This document shows positions 43,446 to 52,544 of a stretch of DNA of 64,000 nucleotides, piece by piece. The DNA comes from Brucella rhizosphaerae. GTDB lineage: Bacteria; Pseudomonadota; Alphaproteobacteria; Rhizobiales; Rhizobiaceae. Where the stretch lies: NCBI RefSeq assembly GCF_002252475.1, contig NZ_NNRK01000017.1, positions 372,001-436,000 on the forward strand, in the 5' to 3' direction. Below the pieces are notes generated by a model. It saw only the letters and a program-made list of their open reading frames with translations, made no database searches and had not been told where the DNA came from. Position numbers and translations under genes: made by a program. Numbering within the stretch: the first letter of the stretch is position 1; each line of letters begins with the position of its first letter.

Positions 43446-44300
43446 TCAGGCGGTTTCGGCCTCGTGGCGCGCTTCAGTTCGGGCAGTCCGCCAGGATGAG
43501 AACAGAAATGCCATAATGAAAATTACGGTCATCAGCAGAACAATTGTCGGGGCAGGGGCGCTGTCGATGAAGAACGACAGATAGACACCCATGAATGACG
43601 AGAAGACTGCAACAATCACGGCAACAATCATCATACTGCTGAACCTGCGGGTGAGCAGAAATGCGATTGCACCGGGTGCGATGAGCAGTGAGATGGCGAG
43701 AATGATGCCTACCGCTTTCAGAACACCGACAATAGTCAGCGAAATCAGGCACAGAAGCCCATAATGCAGAAGCCTGACCGGCAACCCAACAGCTCGCGCT
43801 TGTGCTGGATCAAATGCGTGCAGCAGGAAATCCCGCCATTTCACGATGAGAACACCGGCTGTCACCGCAGCAATAACGGCTGTTTCAATAAGATCGCCTG
43901 TATTAATGCCCAGAATGTCACCAAACAGGATGTGATCGAGGTGCACATTTGCTCGCACAGACACGTAAAGCACCAGCCCCAGGCCAAACATGCCGGAGAA
44001 AACGATCCCCATCACCGTATCCTGCTTGATACGACTGTTTTCCTTCAGAAATCCAGTCGCAAGCGCGCAGATCATGCCCGCAATGAAAGCACCAATGCCA
44101 AAGGGCAGTCCCACCATATAGGCAATAACGACACCCGGAAGGACAGCGTGACTGATGGCATCTCCCATCAGCGACCAGCCTTTCAGCACCAGAAAACAGG
44201 AGAGCAGGGCCGTAGGTATGGCGATCAGCACTGATGCGATCAACGCATAGACCATGAAGTCGAACTGAAATGGCATCAAAAGCATGTCAGGAAAATTCAT
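43446..44300 (-). CDS. sitD: Manganese/iron ABC transporter permease SitD
   Basis: A 284-residue ABC-3-type permease with about eight membrane segments (LSCFLVLKGWSLMGDAISHAVLPGVVIAYMVGLP is the family core; ILLAISLLIAPGAIAFLLT-like segment follows). The ATG at 44300 overlaps the sitC stop by four bases (ATGA). A longer upstream frame overlaps sitC and was rejected. It is the last gene of sitABCD. Confidence 0.92.
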   Translation of the reverse strand: MNFPDMLLMPFQFDFMVYALIASVLIAIPTALLSCFLVLKGWSLMGDAISHAVLPGVVIAYMVGLPFGIGAFIAGMICALATGFLKENSRIKQDTVMGIVFSGMFGLGLVLYVSVRANVHLDHILFGDILGINTGDLIETAVIAAVTAGVLIVKWRDFLLHAFDPAQARAVGLPVRLLHYGLLCLISLTIVGVLKAVGIILAISLLIAPGAIAFLLTRRFSSMMIVAVIVAVFSSFMGVYLSFFIDSAPAPTIVLLMTVIFIMAFLFSSWRTARTEARHEAETA

Positions 44301-45157
44301 GGTTGCGCCTCCCGCAACGCGCTTGCCGCCCGCCTTCTGGCGGCGAGCATTCCATGTTTTGGTGCAAGGAAGAATACAGTGAGGAAGACCAGTGTTTGCA
44401 ACACGACGATGATTCCGCCAGTGGCGCCATCCATGAAGTAGCTGACATAAGCCCCGATAAAGCTTGTCAGCGCACCGATAAGGACAGCGATCCATAGAAG
44501 TCGCGAAAAACGGTCCGTCAGGAGATAAGCAGTAGCACCCGGCGTCACGACCATGCATATCACCAGAAACGCGCCCACGGTCTGCATCGCAGCCACAGTG
44601 GATGCTGAGAGCAGCGTGAAGAACATGATTTTGAGTGCGGTTGGTTTCAAGCCGATCGAACGTGCATGGCTTTCATCAAAAAAGACCACCATCAGGTCTT
44701 TCCATTTCAACAGCAGCAATGCGAGCGAGACGAACCCAATGATCGCCAATTGCAGAATGTCGCTCGGGGTGATGGCCAGAATGTTGCCAAGCACGATTGT
44801 CTGAATGCTGATAGACGTTGGCCTCAGCGAAATCATGAACAGGCCAAGGCCAAAGAATGCCGTGAAAATCAATCCAATGATTGCATCTTCTTTCAGCTTT
44901 GTGCGCTGATTGAGAAACAGCATCGCCGCCGCTGCAAGTCCCCCAGAAAAAAATGCCCCAATGGAGAATGGCAAACCCAGCATATAGGCACCGGCAACGC
45001 CCGGAACGATGGAATGCGAAAGCGCGTCACCGATCAGCGACCAGCCTTTAAGCATCAAATAGGCAGAGAGAAATGCACAAACGCCACCGACCAGGGCCGA
45101 TACCCACATCGCATTGATCATGTAGCCGTAGTGGAACGGTTCAAGCAGAAGGGACAT
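44297..45157 (-). CDS. sitC: Manganese/iron ABC transporter permease SitC
   Basis: A 286-residue ABC-3 permease paralogous to SitD (LSAYLMLKGWSLIGDALSHSIVPGVAGAYMLGLPFSIGAFF). About eight membrane segments. It overlaps sitB by one base and sitD by four. The two permeases form the channel of the cluster A-I metal importer. Confidence 0.93.
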   Translation of the reverse strand: MSLLLEPFHYGYMINAMWVSALVGGVCAFLSAYLMLKGWSLIGDALSHSIVPGVAGAYMLGLPFSIGAFFSGGLAAAAMLFLNQRTKLKEDAIIGLIFTAFFGLGLFMISLRPTSISIQTIVLGNILAITPSDILQLAIIGFVSLALLLLKWKDLMVVFFDESHARSIGLKPTALKIMFFTLLSASTVAAMQTVGAFLVICMVVTPGATAYLLTDRFSRLLWIAVLIGALTSFIGAYVSYFMDGATGGIIVVLQTLVFLTVFFLAPKHGMLAARRRAASALREAQP

Positions 45158-46044
45158 TAATCGCGCCCCTTTGCTTTAGGCTCGTAGAGAACGAAAGGCC
45201 GCTCATCATCTGTGATCACGCCGACAGCCGAGCGATTTTTTTTGGTAGTCTCATCCAAAACCAGATGACGCAAAACACCGCCAAACGTCTTCTCTAGATT
45301 GGCTTGCGTAAAAATCTCTTCTGTCAGGCCGTAGGCCAGTACCGTGTTCTTGACCAGAACGGTGCGGTCGCAGAACTCCGGCACGCTGCCAAGATTATGT
45401 GTCGAGACAAGCATCACGCGACCTTCGTCACGAAGTCCATGCAGAAGAGTGACGATTGCCTCTTCCGTCTTCACATCCACACCTGTGAAAGGCTCATCCA
45501 GCAGGATTACGCGGCCATCCTGTGCAAGTGCACGCGCGAGAAAAACACGCTTCTTTTGCCCTCCTGACAGCTCCCCGATCTGGCGCTTGCGATATTCGAG
45601 CATGTTGACGCGGCTCAATGCCTTTTCAACCGCCTCATGATCAGCACGACGGGGGATACGCATCATGCCCATATGGCCATAACGCCCCATCATGACGACG
45701 TCTTCGACCAGAACAGGAAAATTCCAATCGACTTCTTCGCTTTGCGGAACGTAAGCGACAAGGTTTTTCTTGAGCGCTTCTTTAACCGGCAGACCAAGGA
45801 TTGAGATTTCGCCTTTGGCGAGGCGCACAAACCCCATGATGGCCTTGAACAGGGTCGACTTTCCTGAACCGTTCACTCCAACGAGCGCTGTTATGGTTCC
45901 AGTCGGTATCCTGAACGTCGCACTGCGCAAGGCTGTGTGACCATTGCGATAGGTAACAGTCGCATCTTTCACGTTCAAACCGTCGACCGCGCTTTGTTCA
46001 AGCGCGGTCAGATTTTCGTCGTGATGACTGATCGAGACGTTCAT
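45157..46044 (-). CDS. sitB: Manganese/iron ABC transporter ATP-binding protein SitB
   Basis: A 295-residue ATPase. Walker A is GVNGSGKST, the Q-loop [14 protein letters not shown] is typical of metal ABC ATPases, the signature is LSGGQKKR and Walker [13 protein letters not shown]. The ATG overlaps the sitA stop by four bases. Confidence 0.94.
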   Translation of the reverse strand: MNVSISHHDENLTALEQSAVDGLNVKDATVTYRNGHTALRSATFRIPTGTITALVGVNGSGKSTLFKAIMGFVRLAKGEISILGLPVKEALKKNLVAYVPQSEEVDWNFPVLVEDVVMMGRYGHMGMMRIPRRADHEAVEKALSRVNMLEYRKRQIGELSGGQKKRVFLARALAQDGRVILLDEPFTGVDVKTEEAIVTLLHGLRDEGRVMLVSTHNLGSVPEFCDRTVLVKNTVLAYGLTEEIFTQANLEKTFGGVLRHLVLDETTKKNRSAVGVITDDERPFVLYEPKAKGRD

Positions 46045-46946
46045 TGTTTGAGGCCTTTTGCAATGGTGCTCGAGGTAACTTTCAGCAGATCGAGATAGGT
46101 TGGCACAGGTCCATCGGCTTCAGAAAGTGAATCGACATAGAGAACACCGCCGTACTTCGCGCCTGTTTCACGCGCAACCTGCTCTGCGGGTGCGGCCGAA
46201 ACTGTGCTTTCCGAGAATACCGCCGTAATACCGTGCTCCCTCACAGCATCAATCACTGTGCGAACCTGCTGCGGCGTACCTTGCTGATCGGCATTGATTG
46301 GCCAGAGATACAATTCCTTCAGATCAAAATCCCGCGCGAGATAAGAGAATGCACCTTCACTCGTCACCAGCCAGCGCTTGTCTGCAGGAATTGAATCAAG
46401 CTGGGCATGGATCGGATCAATCGCTGCCTTGATCTGAGCCTTGTAGTTCTCCGCATTCGATTTGTAGGTATCCGCATTGTCTGGATCATATTTCACAAAA
46501 GCGTCTCTGATATTGTCGACGTAGATCAGAGCGGAGGTAGGGGACATCCAGGCATGGGGATTTGGTTTGCCGCTGTATGGACCTTCACTAATATCCATAG
46601 GCACAACACCATCAGACGCAACCGCACTTGGCACATCTTTCAGGCGTGAAAAGAATTTTTCGAACCACAGCTCCAGTCCAAGACCATTCCACAAGACGAG
46701 CTTCGCATCCTGCGCCTTTATGAGGTCGCCTGGGGTAGGCTGATACTCATGAATTTCAGCACCTGGCTTGGTAATTGATTCAACCGTTGCTGCGTCACCC
46801 GCGACATTGCGTGCAATATCTGCAATCACCGTGAATGTGGTGACAGCTTTGAACTTCTCTGCGGCAAAAGCTGAACCCGATACCGCACAAAACATCACGC
46901 TTCCGGCAAGGCTAGCCGTCAAAGCCCGCATGAAAGGTCGAATCAT
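46041..46946 (-). CDS. sitA: Manganese/iron ABC transporter substrate-binding protein SitA
   Basis: A 301-residue cluster A-I metal-binding protein. The signal peptide ends SAFAA-E. Metal ligands are His66 (AEIHEYQP), His131 (PNPHAWMSP), Glu197 ([13 protein letters not shown]) and Asp272 ([11 protein letters not shown]), the His2-Glu-Asp set of Mn/Fe binders rather than the His-rich set of zinc proteins. ATG at 46946 follows AAGGAG. It heads sitABCD; a strong palindrome lies upstream. Confidence 0.95.
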   Translation of the reverse strand: MIRPFMRALTASLAGSVMFCAVSGSAFAAEKFKAVTTFTVIADIARNVAGDAATVESITKPGAEIHEYQPTPGDLIKAQDAKLVLWNGLGLELWFEKFFSRLKDVPSAVASDGVVPMDISEGPYSGKPNPHAWMSPTSALIYVDNIRDAFVKYDPDNADTYKSNAENYKAQIKAAIDPIHAQLDSIPADKRWLVTSEGAFSYLARDFDLKELYLWPINADQQGTPQQVRTVIDAVREHGITAVFSESTVSAAPAEQVARETGAKYGGVLYVDSLSEADGPVPTYLDLLKVTSSTIAKGLKQ

Positions 46947-47004
46947 TTCCATCTCCTTAATGCTAATAATTCGCAATTGCATAAAATAGAAAATAGAGAT
47001 CTAC

Positions 47005-47037
47005 AAGCGCTTTTGCAAATGATTTGCAAAAGCGCTT
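47005..47037. promoter_or_regulatory. Perfect 15-bp-arm palindrome upstream of sitA (Mur/MntR-type operator candidate)
   Basis: AAGCGCTTTTGCAAA (47005-47019) and TTTGCAAAAGCGCTT (47023-47037) are exact reverse complements around TGA. The core TGCAAAT-GATTTGCA resembles the Mur-responsive sequences described upstream of rhizobial sit operons. It lies 59-91 bases before sitA and also between it and the divergent AraC gene. Confidence 0.65.
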
Positions 47038-47255
47038 ACATTTTATTGCCCACTCTGATTATTCAATAAAATACTTACACCTATAAATTGTATTCCCAGT
47101 TATTGTTGTGTAGTTTCCTACAGGGGGAGGCACTTCGTTCTATCGGAACGATTCACACGATTTTCAAATCAATCATACGAATTAATTCAGCCAGTTTCAG
47201 GCGCGCATGCATTCAAAGCCATTCTCATTTTTTTGTTTTTGAAACGGGAAAAATT

Positions 47256-48185
47256 ATGCGTTCAAACACCGAAAATACAAGCGAAAATCGCATTTCACCA
47301 TCGGGTTCAACAATGGGCAGGGGGTCAGTTCAGCATACCGAAATAGTTGATTTTGCAGAAAGCCATTTTGTTTATGAGGTGACTGAAACTGGCTTCCAAA
47401 TTTTTGCACCAAATCAGAATTCTGCGCTGATTTTGATTGAACCTGTTCGCAATTTAAAGTGGAAAATAGGGAGTGGTGAAGAGTTAACAGCAAGCTTTAC
47501 CGCTGGAACTGCTTTCATCATCCCCGCACACCACACAATGGAAGTGCTGTGGCCAGAACCTGCGGTGTATTTGCAACTCACGCTTCCTGCGATCGATCCT
47601 TCACGCGATAGCATGAGAAATAGCGAGTCTACGCCGACTGGCCCAGTTGGCAATATTATCAACTTTTCCAGCAAGCAATGCCTGCAGGTAAGCCAGCTTG
47701 TGATCGAACAGTTACGCGAGCCTCAAGAGATAGATCAGAGCTACATGGCTTCTCTCTATTCCGTTCTTGTCCACCTTTTGCAGCGAAATGCGCAAATGGT
47801 CGAGGCATCCATGGTTATGCCAAACGGTCTCAGCAGCTATGCCGCTCGTCAAATCGAGGCGTATTTGAAAGAAAAATTCCGCGAACCAGTTTCTGTCCCT
47901 GATATGGCTTTGGCGCTGGGCATATCAGCAGGGCATTTTGCGACGCGTTTTCGAGAGAGCTTCGGACAGACGCCGCATCAGTATCTAATGAGTTTACGTT
48001 TAGATGAAGCAGAACGGTGGCTGAGGGAAACCGACATACCGATCAGCACTGTCGCTGCACGATTGAGTTTCTCAAGTCAGAGCCACCTCACAACAGCTTT
48101 AAGAAAATACAGAAGGCTGACACCTGGAGAACTCCGGCGCCGGAGTTCCCATCTAAGGTATCAAAAGCCCAAAACCACCACCTGA
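47256..48185 (+). CDS. AraC-family transcriptional regulator
   Basis: A 309-residue regulator with a C-terminal double HTH (about 210-300: YLKEKFREPVSVPDMALALGISAGHFATRFRESFGQTPHQYLMSLRLDEAERWLRETDIPISTVAARLSFSSQSHLTTALRKYRRLTPGELRR). The N-terminal sensing domain (about 20-190) is not recognised. The start at 47256 follows CGGGA; a longer frame from 47088 reads through AT-rich leader. It is divergent to sitA, but nothing shows that it controls metal uptake. Confidence 0.88.
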   Translation: MRSNTENTSENRISPSGSTMGRGSVQHTEIVDFAESHFVYEVTETGFQIFAPNQNSALILIEPVRNLKWKIGSGEELTASFTAGTAFIIPAHHTMEVLWPEPAVYLQLTLPAIDPSRDSMRNSESTPTGPVGNIINFSSKQCLQVSQLVIEQLREPQEIDQSYMASLYSVLVHLLQRNAQMVEASMVMPNGLSSYAARQIEAYLKEKFREPVSVPDMALALGISAGHFATRFRESFGQTPHQYLMSLRLDEAERWLRETDIPISTVAARLSFSSQSHLTTALRKYRRLTPGELRRRSSHLRYQKPKTTT

Positions 48186-48223
48186 CAGCAGGGTGGCCAT
48201 TGCCTTGCCGCTGTCGGTGGCGA

Positions 48224-48505
48224 TTAACTCGCTGTAGTAGTGGTTCCTCGCTTCAGCCATTTGCGCCAGATGTGAACTTCGCTTCTGCGGCGCAAGCGGC
48301 GAACGCGATGGGAATCGTGAGATAAGACGATTAAACCAAGCGGCAACATCCAAAAGCCAAGGATGGGCAAGAATCCCAAAGCTCCACCCACTACGAGCGA
48401 ACCGCCGAGCGTTCTGCGCATCATGACCGATTGTGGCATGGGGATTCGCTTTCCAAGAATCACAATCGCACGTTTTCGCGGTTTTGGTTCGTATTCTTCG
48501 GTCAC
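48224..48505 (-). CDS. Small membrane protein of unknown family
   Basis: A 93-residue protein with a basic N-terminus (EPKPRKRAIVILGKRIPMPQSVMMRRTLGG), a single hydrophobic hairpin (GGSLVVGGALGFLPILGFWMLPLGLIVLS) and a basic tail (HRVRRLRRRSEVHIWRKWLKRG). I do not recognise the family, but the amphipathic layout looks like a real gene. A GTG at 48505 after GAGA was chosen; upstream in-frame ATGs (to 48670) add a segment that overlaps the tRNA leader and looks unconserved. Confidence 0.6.
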   Translation of the reverse strand: MTEEYEPKPRKRAIVILGKRIPMPQSVMMRRTLGGSLVVGGALGFLPILGFWMLPLGLIVLSHDSHRVRRLRRRSEVHIWRKWLKRGTTTTAS

Positions 48506-48674
48506 TCGATATTTCTCACAGGTTAGAATGGGGGCACTTCGCATACAGAAACGTACCAGAGAATATAGGGTTTCACGATCAGAATGCAAAAAGTTGGAAA
48601 AATTTGAAAATAGGGCTTTGCAAATCAGAAATCCTCCTGCTATACGCCACCTCGCTGACGCAACGAGCACCTCT

Positions 48675-48749
48675 TCCCCGGTAGCTCAGTGGTAGAGCAA
48701 CCGGCTGTTAACCGGTTGGTCGCTGGTTCGAATCCGGCCCGGGGAGCCA
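48675..48749 (+). tRNA. tRNA-Asn (anticodon GUU)
   Basis: A 75-base cloverleaf with acceptor TCCCCGG/CCGGGGA, discriminator G and an encoded CCA. The anticodon loop CTGTTAA (anticodon GTT at 48707-48709) sits on an ACCGG/CCGGT stem; GGTTCGAAT is the T loop. No second copy of its 3' end occurs in the window, so there is no sign of integration here. Confidence 0.97.
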
Positions 48750-48956
48750 CTTACTTCTTGTAAGTGTTTGGAGACATTGCGCTTCTCCCAAGGCTCAAAT
48801 TATTCTCAAACCTGAACTTCAATTAAACTACAAGATGATCTTGGCTTTATTGTCATCGTTTGTGACAGCACAACGGCCGATTGATTCGTTTGCCGGTTAC
48901 ACCGCAATCCCGAACAAAATTTATTTTATAGAATCGCAGCTTGCATCATCCATCAT

Positions 48957-48982
48957 GGAACCGGATTGATGTCGTCGCCGTT
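48957..48982 (+). promoter_or_regulatory. EcfG-type general-stress promoter
   Basis: GGAAC (48957-48961), 17 bases, CGTT (48979-48982) matches the alphaproteobacterial EcfG consensus. The start codon at 49009 is 27 bases further, leaving a short leader with AGGAGAG. Confidence 0.65.
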
Positions 48983-49008
48983 ATATCTCCATCTAACAGG
49001 AGAGAAAT

Positions 49009-49095
49009 ATGCTGACCGCAGGTGTGATGTGGCTTTTCGGTGTTCCTCTGGTCGCCGTGATTCTGATTTATTTCCTTTTTCTTCGTAAACGCTGA
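49009..49095 (+). CDS. 28-residue small membrane protein
   Basis: MLTAGVMWLFGVPLVAVILI then YFLFLRKR. One membrane helix with a basic C-terminal end. AGGAGAG stands 8 bases before the ATG and an EcfG-like promoter immediately upstream. No family recognised. The promoter, ribosome site and a clean frame together support a real gene. Confidence 0.65.
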   Translation: MLTAGVMWLFGVPLVAVILIYFLFLRKR

Positions 49096-49217
49096 CGAAG
49101 ATCTGAGTTCAAAACATCAATGATATCGGCATGTTGAAAACAGAACGTGATGATGCCGTACCCCGTTCTTCGACTATCGTGTCCAATATCGCCAAAGACT
49201 CATGAATGGAGAAAGAT

Positions 49218-49541
49218 ATGAAGCTTTCTGTGATTTCGCTGGCCGCAGCTATGGCTATGTTTTCATTTGGTGCCAATGCAGCACCTGTTTCAATGCCAGA
49301 GCCAACCAATCAGACGGGCTTGACGCATAACGTTGACTATCGTTGCGGACCAGGCCGCGTAACAGACCGTCGCGGACGTTGTGTACGGGTACGTCGACAG
49401 GCACCGCCTCCACCACCACGGTGGCACCGTGACCGACCATCCCGCGACTGGAGAGGTGACCGTCACCATAGGTCTGAAAGGCATTACCGCGATCGGGGGA
49501 ATGGCTACTTCATTCCTAAGAAACGCGAGTCCCACAATTAG
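49218..49541 (+). CDS. Secreted Pro/Arg/His-rich small protein
   Basis: A 107-residue protein with a signal peptide (about 21 residues, ending GANAA). The mature part has DYRCGPGRVTDRRGRCVRVRRQ with two cysteines, then a proline run (APPPPPRW) and an Arg/His-rich tail. It is very basic and may bind acidic polymers or metal; no function is known to me. GGAGAAAG precedes the ATG at 49218. A weak EcfG-like pair (AGAAC-N17-CGTT, 49142-49167) is upstream. Confidence 0.7.
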   Translation: MKLSVISLAAAMAMFSFGANAAPVSMPEPTNQTGLTHNVDYRCGPGRVTDRRGRCVRVRRQAPPPPPRWHRDRPSRDWRGDRHHRSERHYRDRGNGYFIPKKRESHN

Positions 49542-49579
49542 AACGACCTAAGTTATCAGACGTGTTTTATTACCCTGTC

Positions 49580-49606
49580 AGCCCACCCGCTGGCGGGGTT
49601 TTTTCA
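49580..49606 (+). terminator. Terminator after the Pro/Arg-rich gene
   Basis: CCCGC pairs with GCGGG around TG, followed by GTTTTTTC. The stem is short but the T-run is clear. Confidence 0.65.
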
Positions 49607-49666
49607 TATGCTTGACTTCAAGACACATCGCTACATTAATGAGCCAAGACACACCCGGGGGATGTT

Positions 49667-50053
49667 ATGAAGAAATTACTTTTTGCTGCTGTTATCGCCT
49701 GCTCTGCTTCACCAGTTATGGCGGATAAGCTTTATGATAAGTGCATCGACCAATCTGACGGAAGCAACACGGCATGGGGGCAGTGTGGCGGCGACTGGTT
49801 GAAGCGAGCTGACAACAAGCTGAATGCGGCCTGGAAAAAAATCTACGGTCAGGCGGATGGGCAAACCAAAACTGACCTGCTGGCTGAACAGCGTTTATGG
49901 AACAGCTATAAGGAATCTTCCTGCAATTTCTATGCAAATGGCGATTGGGGCAGGGAAGGCCAAGTGCTGCATTATCCCGGCTGTAGGGCGGGCGTGATCG
50001 ACGCCCGAACGAAGCAATTGCAAGAATACACCTCATTCACCTCAGGTCAGTAG
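49667..50053 (+). CDS. DUF1311 (LprI-type lysozyme-inhibitor-like) protein
   Basis: A 128-residue secreted protein with a signal peptide ending SPVMA-D. The LprI/DUF1311 pattern is seen in CIDQSDGSNTAWGQCGGDWLKRADNKLNAAWKKI, LLAEQRLWNSYKESSCNFY and CRAGVIDARTKQLQEY; four cysteines make two likely disulfides. Members sit in the periplasm and some inhibit lysozyme. GGGGGA stands before the ATG. Confidence 0.85.
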   Translation: MKKLLFAAVIACSASPVMADKLYDKCIDQSDGSNTAWGQCGGDWLKRADNKLNAAWKKIYGQADGQTKTDLLAEQRLWNSYKESSCNFYANGDWGREGQVLHYPGCRAGVIDARTKQLQEYTSFTSGQ

Positions 50054-50107
50054 CGCCGTTGTGGTCGAGGCCATTCAATTAAGGCCGATATCGAAAGCAA
50101 ACGACCG

Positions 50108-50773
50108 CTAGGATATACCCGCGGCTCCCTGCCTACGTTTCGGTGTTCGGCGGGGAAGCTGCCCTGAAGGTCGACCTGGATATGACTTGAGATTCTTCGG
50201 TTCCTGCCAAGCGTTGATTGGCGGCAACGGCGTTTTTGATCCCTGTTGATGCAAATATAGTCCAGCCGTCAAATAGGCATCTTCCAGAGCGCCGTGACGG
50301 GCACCTACGCGCGATAAACCAATTCTCGACAGGCAATGGTCCAACTTGGCAGATTCGCCTCTCCAGTGCCGTCTGGCGCCATCCATTGTGCAATGAACCG
50401 GCTGTTCCAGCATCTGGACTTCTGCCTTGCGGAACTCCCGTTGAATATAACGCATGTCGAACTCAGCATTGTGAGCAACGAGTTCGTCTGCCCAACCGAA
50501 CCATTGCCGCAATGCACCTGCCAGATCAGCGAACAAATCCTGATACCGCGTCATCCAGTTGTCGAATCCGTGAACCGCTTCAGCTTGCGGTGAACTGTCT
50601 TTTCTCGGATCGAAAATCAAATAGAGCGACTGCTTTAATAGTTCATCACCCTCAATCTTCACGGCTCCAACGGTGATAATGCGATCATAAGGCAATAATC
50701 CTGTTGTTTCTGTGTCGAAAACAATGATCTTTTTCTTGCGGGTGTGAACTGCCGGGTTGGAAATATCTGTCAT
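50108..50773 (-). CDS. DEDDh 3'-5' exonuclease (DnaQ-like)
   Basis: A 221-residue exonuclease of the DnaQ/RNase T superfamily. Motif I is FDTETTG (Asp20, Glu22), motif II HNAEFDMRY (Asp106), motif III RHGALEDAYLTAG (His160, Asp165), so all catalytic residues are present. It resembles stand-alone exonucleases with a role in DNA or RNA turnover rather than the polymerase epsilon subunit. The basic C-terminus (GRPSGQLPRRTPKRRQG) may bind nucleic acid. Confidence 0.9.
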   Translation of the reverse strand: MTDISNPAVHTRKKKIIVFDTETTGLLPYDRIITVGAVKIEGDELLKQSLYLIFDPRKDSSPQAEAVHGFDNWMTRYQDLFADLAGALRQWFGWADELVAHNAEFDMRYIQREFRKAEVQMLEQPVHCTMDGARRHWRGESAKLDHCLSRIGLSRVGARHGALEDAYLTAGLYLHQQGSKTPLPPINAWQEPKNLKSYPGRPSGQLPRRTPKRRQGAAGIS

Positions 50774-50963
50774 GCGATGCCTTGTTTATACCCAACCGAG
50801 GTAAACATATTTCCTGGACCAGTTGAAGCTGTGCTGATTGAAGAAAGCGACGAAAAGACCAGCTTAAATATGGCACCAATAGCTGTATACGGTAGAGCTG
50901 CAATGTTATGGCACTTAGCCGGTACAGCACACAAATCTGCAAGTTTCGGATGCGAATAAAATC

Positions 50964-51869
50964 ATGGAAGCCGCTTTGTCCAATCAGGAAACGGGTGTTC
51001 TGCCTCAGGCCTTCGAAGCTTCCGAGTTGTGCTGTTCCCCGCGCTTCGGCGATTGTCTCACATCTGCCGCGAAAGAGCTTTTGGCCATCACTGGCCGTTT
51101 GCCCCGCGAAGTGCGTTATCTGTCCGACATGCAGAAATGGCTGCTCAGCCAGGCAACCTTTGCAGTGCATTTTGAACATGTAACCAATCCGGAAAATCCA
51201 CCAATTTCACCGACGAACCTGCTCAACTTTCTTAAAGGAACTCCTATTGCCAGCAAAAACACAACATTGGCATTTCTGCAGGAAACTCGTCACTACAAGC
51301 TGCTCGAGTCCATCCCGACATCTGATCGACGGCAGCAACTGTTTCGTGCGAAGCGGGAAACGGAAGCCCTCATTCATTTATGGCTGACAACCCATCTTGC
51401 TGCACTCGATTTAATGGATGAAGGTAATCGCGCTCAACTCATGCAGACAAAGCCTGATCTGCTGCGTTATGCCCAGCCGCTTATGACCCGGGAGGTACTG
51501 CACAATAGTGACTGGTGCAGACCTGTGGCTAGTATCGCAAATTTTACCCGTGCCGAATCTGGTAACAATATCCTGCATGATGTTGCGTCGCGCGCGCCGT
51601 GGGAGTTTACCGGTGACCGGATATGGATCGGGCAGGTGACCTCAAATGGCATATCCAACCGATATCGCATGTCACAAAGCAATACAGCCCGAATTCTTGC
51701 TCGCGCACGTGACGCTGGCCTTATGGGGTGGGAGCGCCCCGGAAATCGCGGCAACTGCTGGCTATCAGCCAGTCTGGTCAACGATTATCGTTACTGGCAG
51801 GCGCTCAAATTCGCAGCAATTTCCAAAGCCATGCGCAGCGCTGTCTCAACATTGAGCGATGGTATCTGA
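50964..51869 (+). CDS. Uncharacterised protein with two winged-helix-like regions
   Basis: A 301-residue cytoplasmic protein. Two segments look like winged helices: about residues 80-135 (SPTNLLNFLKGTPIASKNTTLAFLQE, then SIPTSDRRQQLFRAKRE as a wing) and about 232-280 (YRMSQSNTARILARARDAGLMGWERPGNRGNCWLSASLV). I infer a pseudo-dimeric MarR-like DNA-binding protein; sequence similarity is too weak to be sure. It is divergent to the exonuclease gene and ends before a terminator shared with the convergent gene at 51930. Confidence 0.7.
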   Translation: MEAALSNQETGVLPQAFEASELCCSPRFGDCLTSAAKELLAITGRLPREVRYLSDMQKWLLSQATFAVHFEHVTNPENPPISPTNLLNFLKGTPIASKNTTLAFLQETRHYKLLESIPTSDRRQQLFRAKRETEALIHLWLTTHLAALDLMDEGNRAQLMQTKPDLLRYAQPLMTREVLHNSDWCRPVASIANFTRAESGNNILHDVASRAPWEFTGDRIWIGQVTSNGISNRYRMSQSNTARILARARDAGLMGWERPGNRGNCWLSASLVNDYRYWQALKFAAISKAMRSAVSTLSDGI

Positions 51870-51878
51870 AAACAAAAA

Positions 51879-51906
51879 AGCGGCTGGACTTTTACGTCCA
51901 GCCGCT
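51879..51906. terminator. Bidirectional terminator
   Basis: AGCGGCTGGAC pairs exactly with GTCCAGCCGCT. A T-run follows on the minus strand, so it mainly serves the gene at 51930; on the plus strand it ends the gene at 50964. Confidence 0.8.
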
Positions 51907-51929
51907 CTTCCCCGCCCAAAAAACGTTGC

Positions 51930-52265
51930 CTATTCCTCGATGGTATAGGTGCTGAGCTCACAGAGATTCTGTGTATCTGTTGTGGTGTCCAGATCGTCAC
52001 TATCCTGAAACTCGAAACGCATGTCGTATTTGCACAGGCGACGACCGTCAGCGATCGTTATTTCGATTGTTTCGCCAGGATTAAGGACCTGCTGCCCGAA
52101 AACGTCACCTTCCCAGTTATTCACCCCAACAGGAGAAGTATAAAAGTGTGTCAGAACGGAACTTGTGCCATTCTTTAGATTGAATACCAGATCGTCTGCT
52201 TTCGCGACACTGACAAACATAAGCAACGCGGCCGAAACGGCGCCTGCAATTTTTATTCTTTTCAT
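51930..52265 (-). CDS. Secreted protein of unknown family
   Basis: A 111-residue protein with a signal peptide ending VAKA-DD. The mature part (VFNLKNGTSSVLTHFYTSPVGVNNWEGDVFGQQVLNPGETIEITIADGRRLCKYDMRFEF...) has two cysteines and a beta-rich pattern seen in a common but unnamed periplasmic family of alphaproteobacteria. ATG at 52265 was used; a longer frame starts at 52304. Confidence 0.75.
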   Translation of the reverse strand: MKRIKIAGAVSAALLMFVSVAKADDLVFNLKNGTSSVLTHFYTSPVGVNNWEGDVFGQQVLNPGETIEITIADGRRLCKYDMRFEFQDSDDLDTTTDTQNLCELSTYTIEE

Positions 52266-52486
52266 GATTACTACCCACCTGCTCAACATCGAGCATCGGA
52301 ACATTAGTTAGAAACATTTGAGGCGTAAATGGTTATGATCATTCAGAAATAACCCTTTTTTGGGCGTAATTTTCTTCCGGGTCATACCAGCAATGTTTCC
52401 AAACGTATCCGACGTTTCGCGCGATAGCCGAAGACAAGCTTTAAGCGAACCCGCCCTGGCGGTCCGGCTTTATCTCGACTTCCGAT

Positions 52487-52511
52487 TGAACCAAATCGAA
52501 GCAGCTGCGTT
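52487..52511 (+). promoter_or_regulatory. EcfG-like promoter
   Basis: TGAAC (52487-52491), 16 bases, CGTT (52508-52511), one mismatch to the GGAAC consensus. The start codon of a tiny gene follows 34 bases later with GGAGG between. Confidence 0.5.
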
Positions 52512-52544
52512 ATTCATCTGTCATTAACCATGATGGAGGCTGAT

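Noticed and set aside
48675-48749. tRNA-Asn as attachment site of a genomic island covering 48.8-54.5 kb
   Set aside because: No second copy of the tRNA 3' end and no integrase were found in the window, and the genes there look native.
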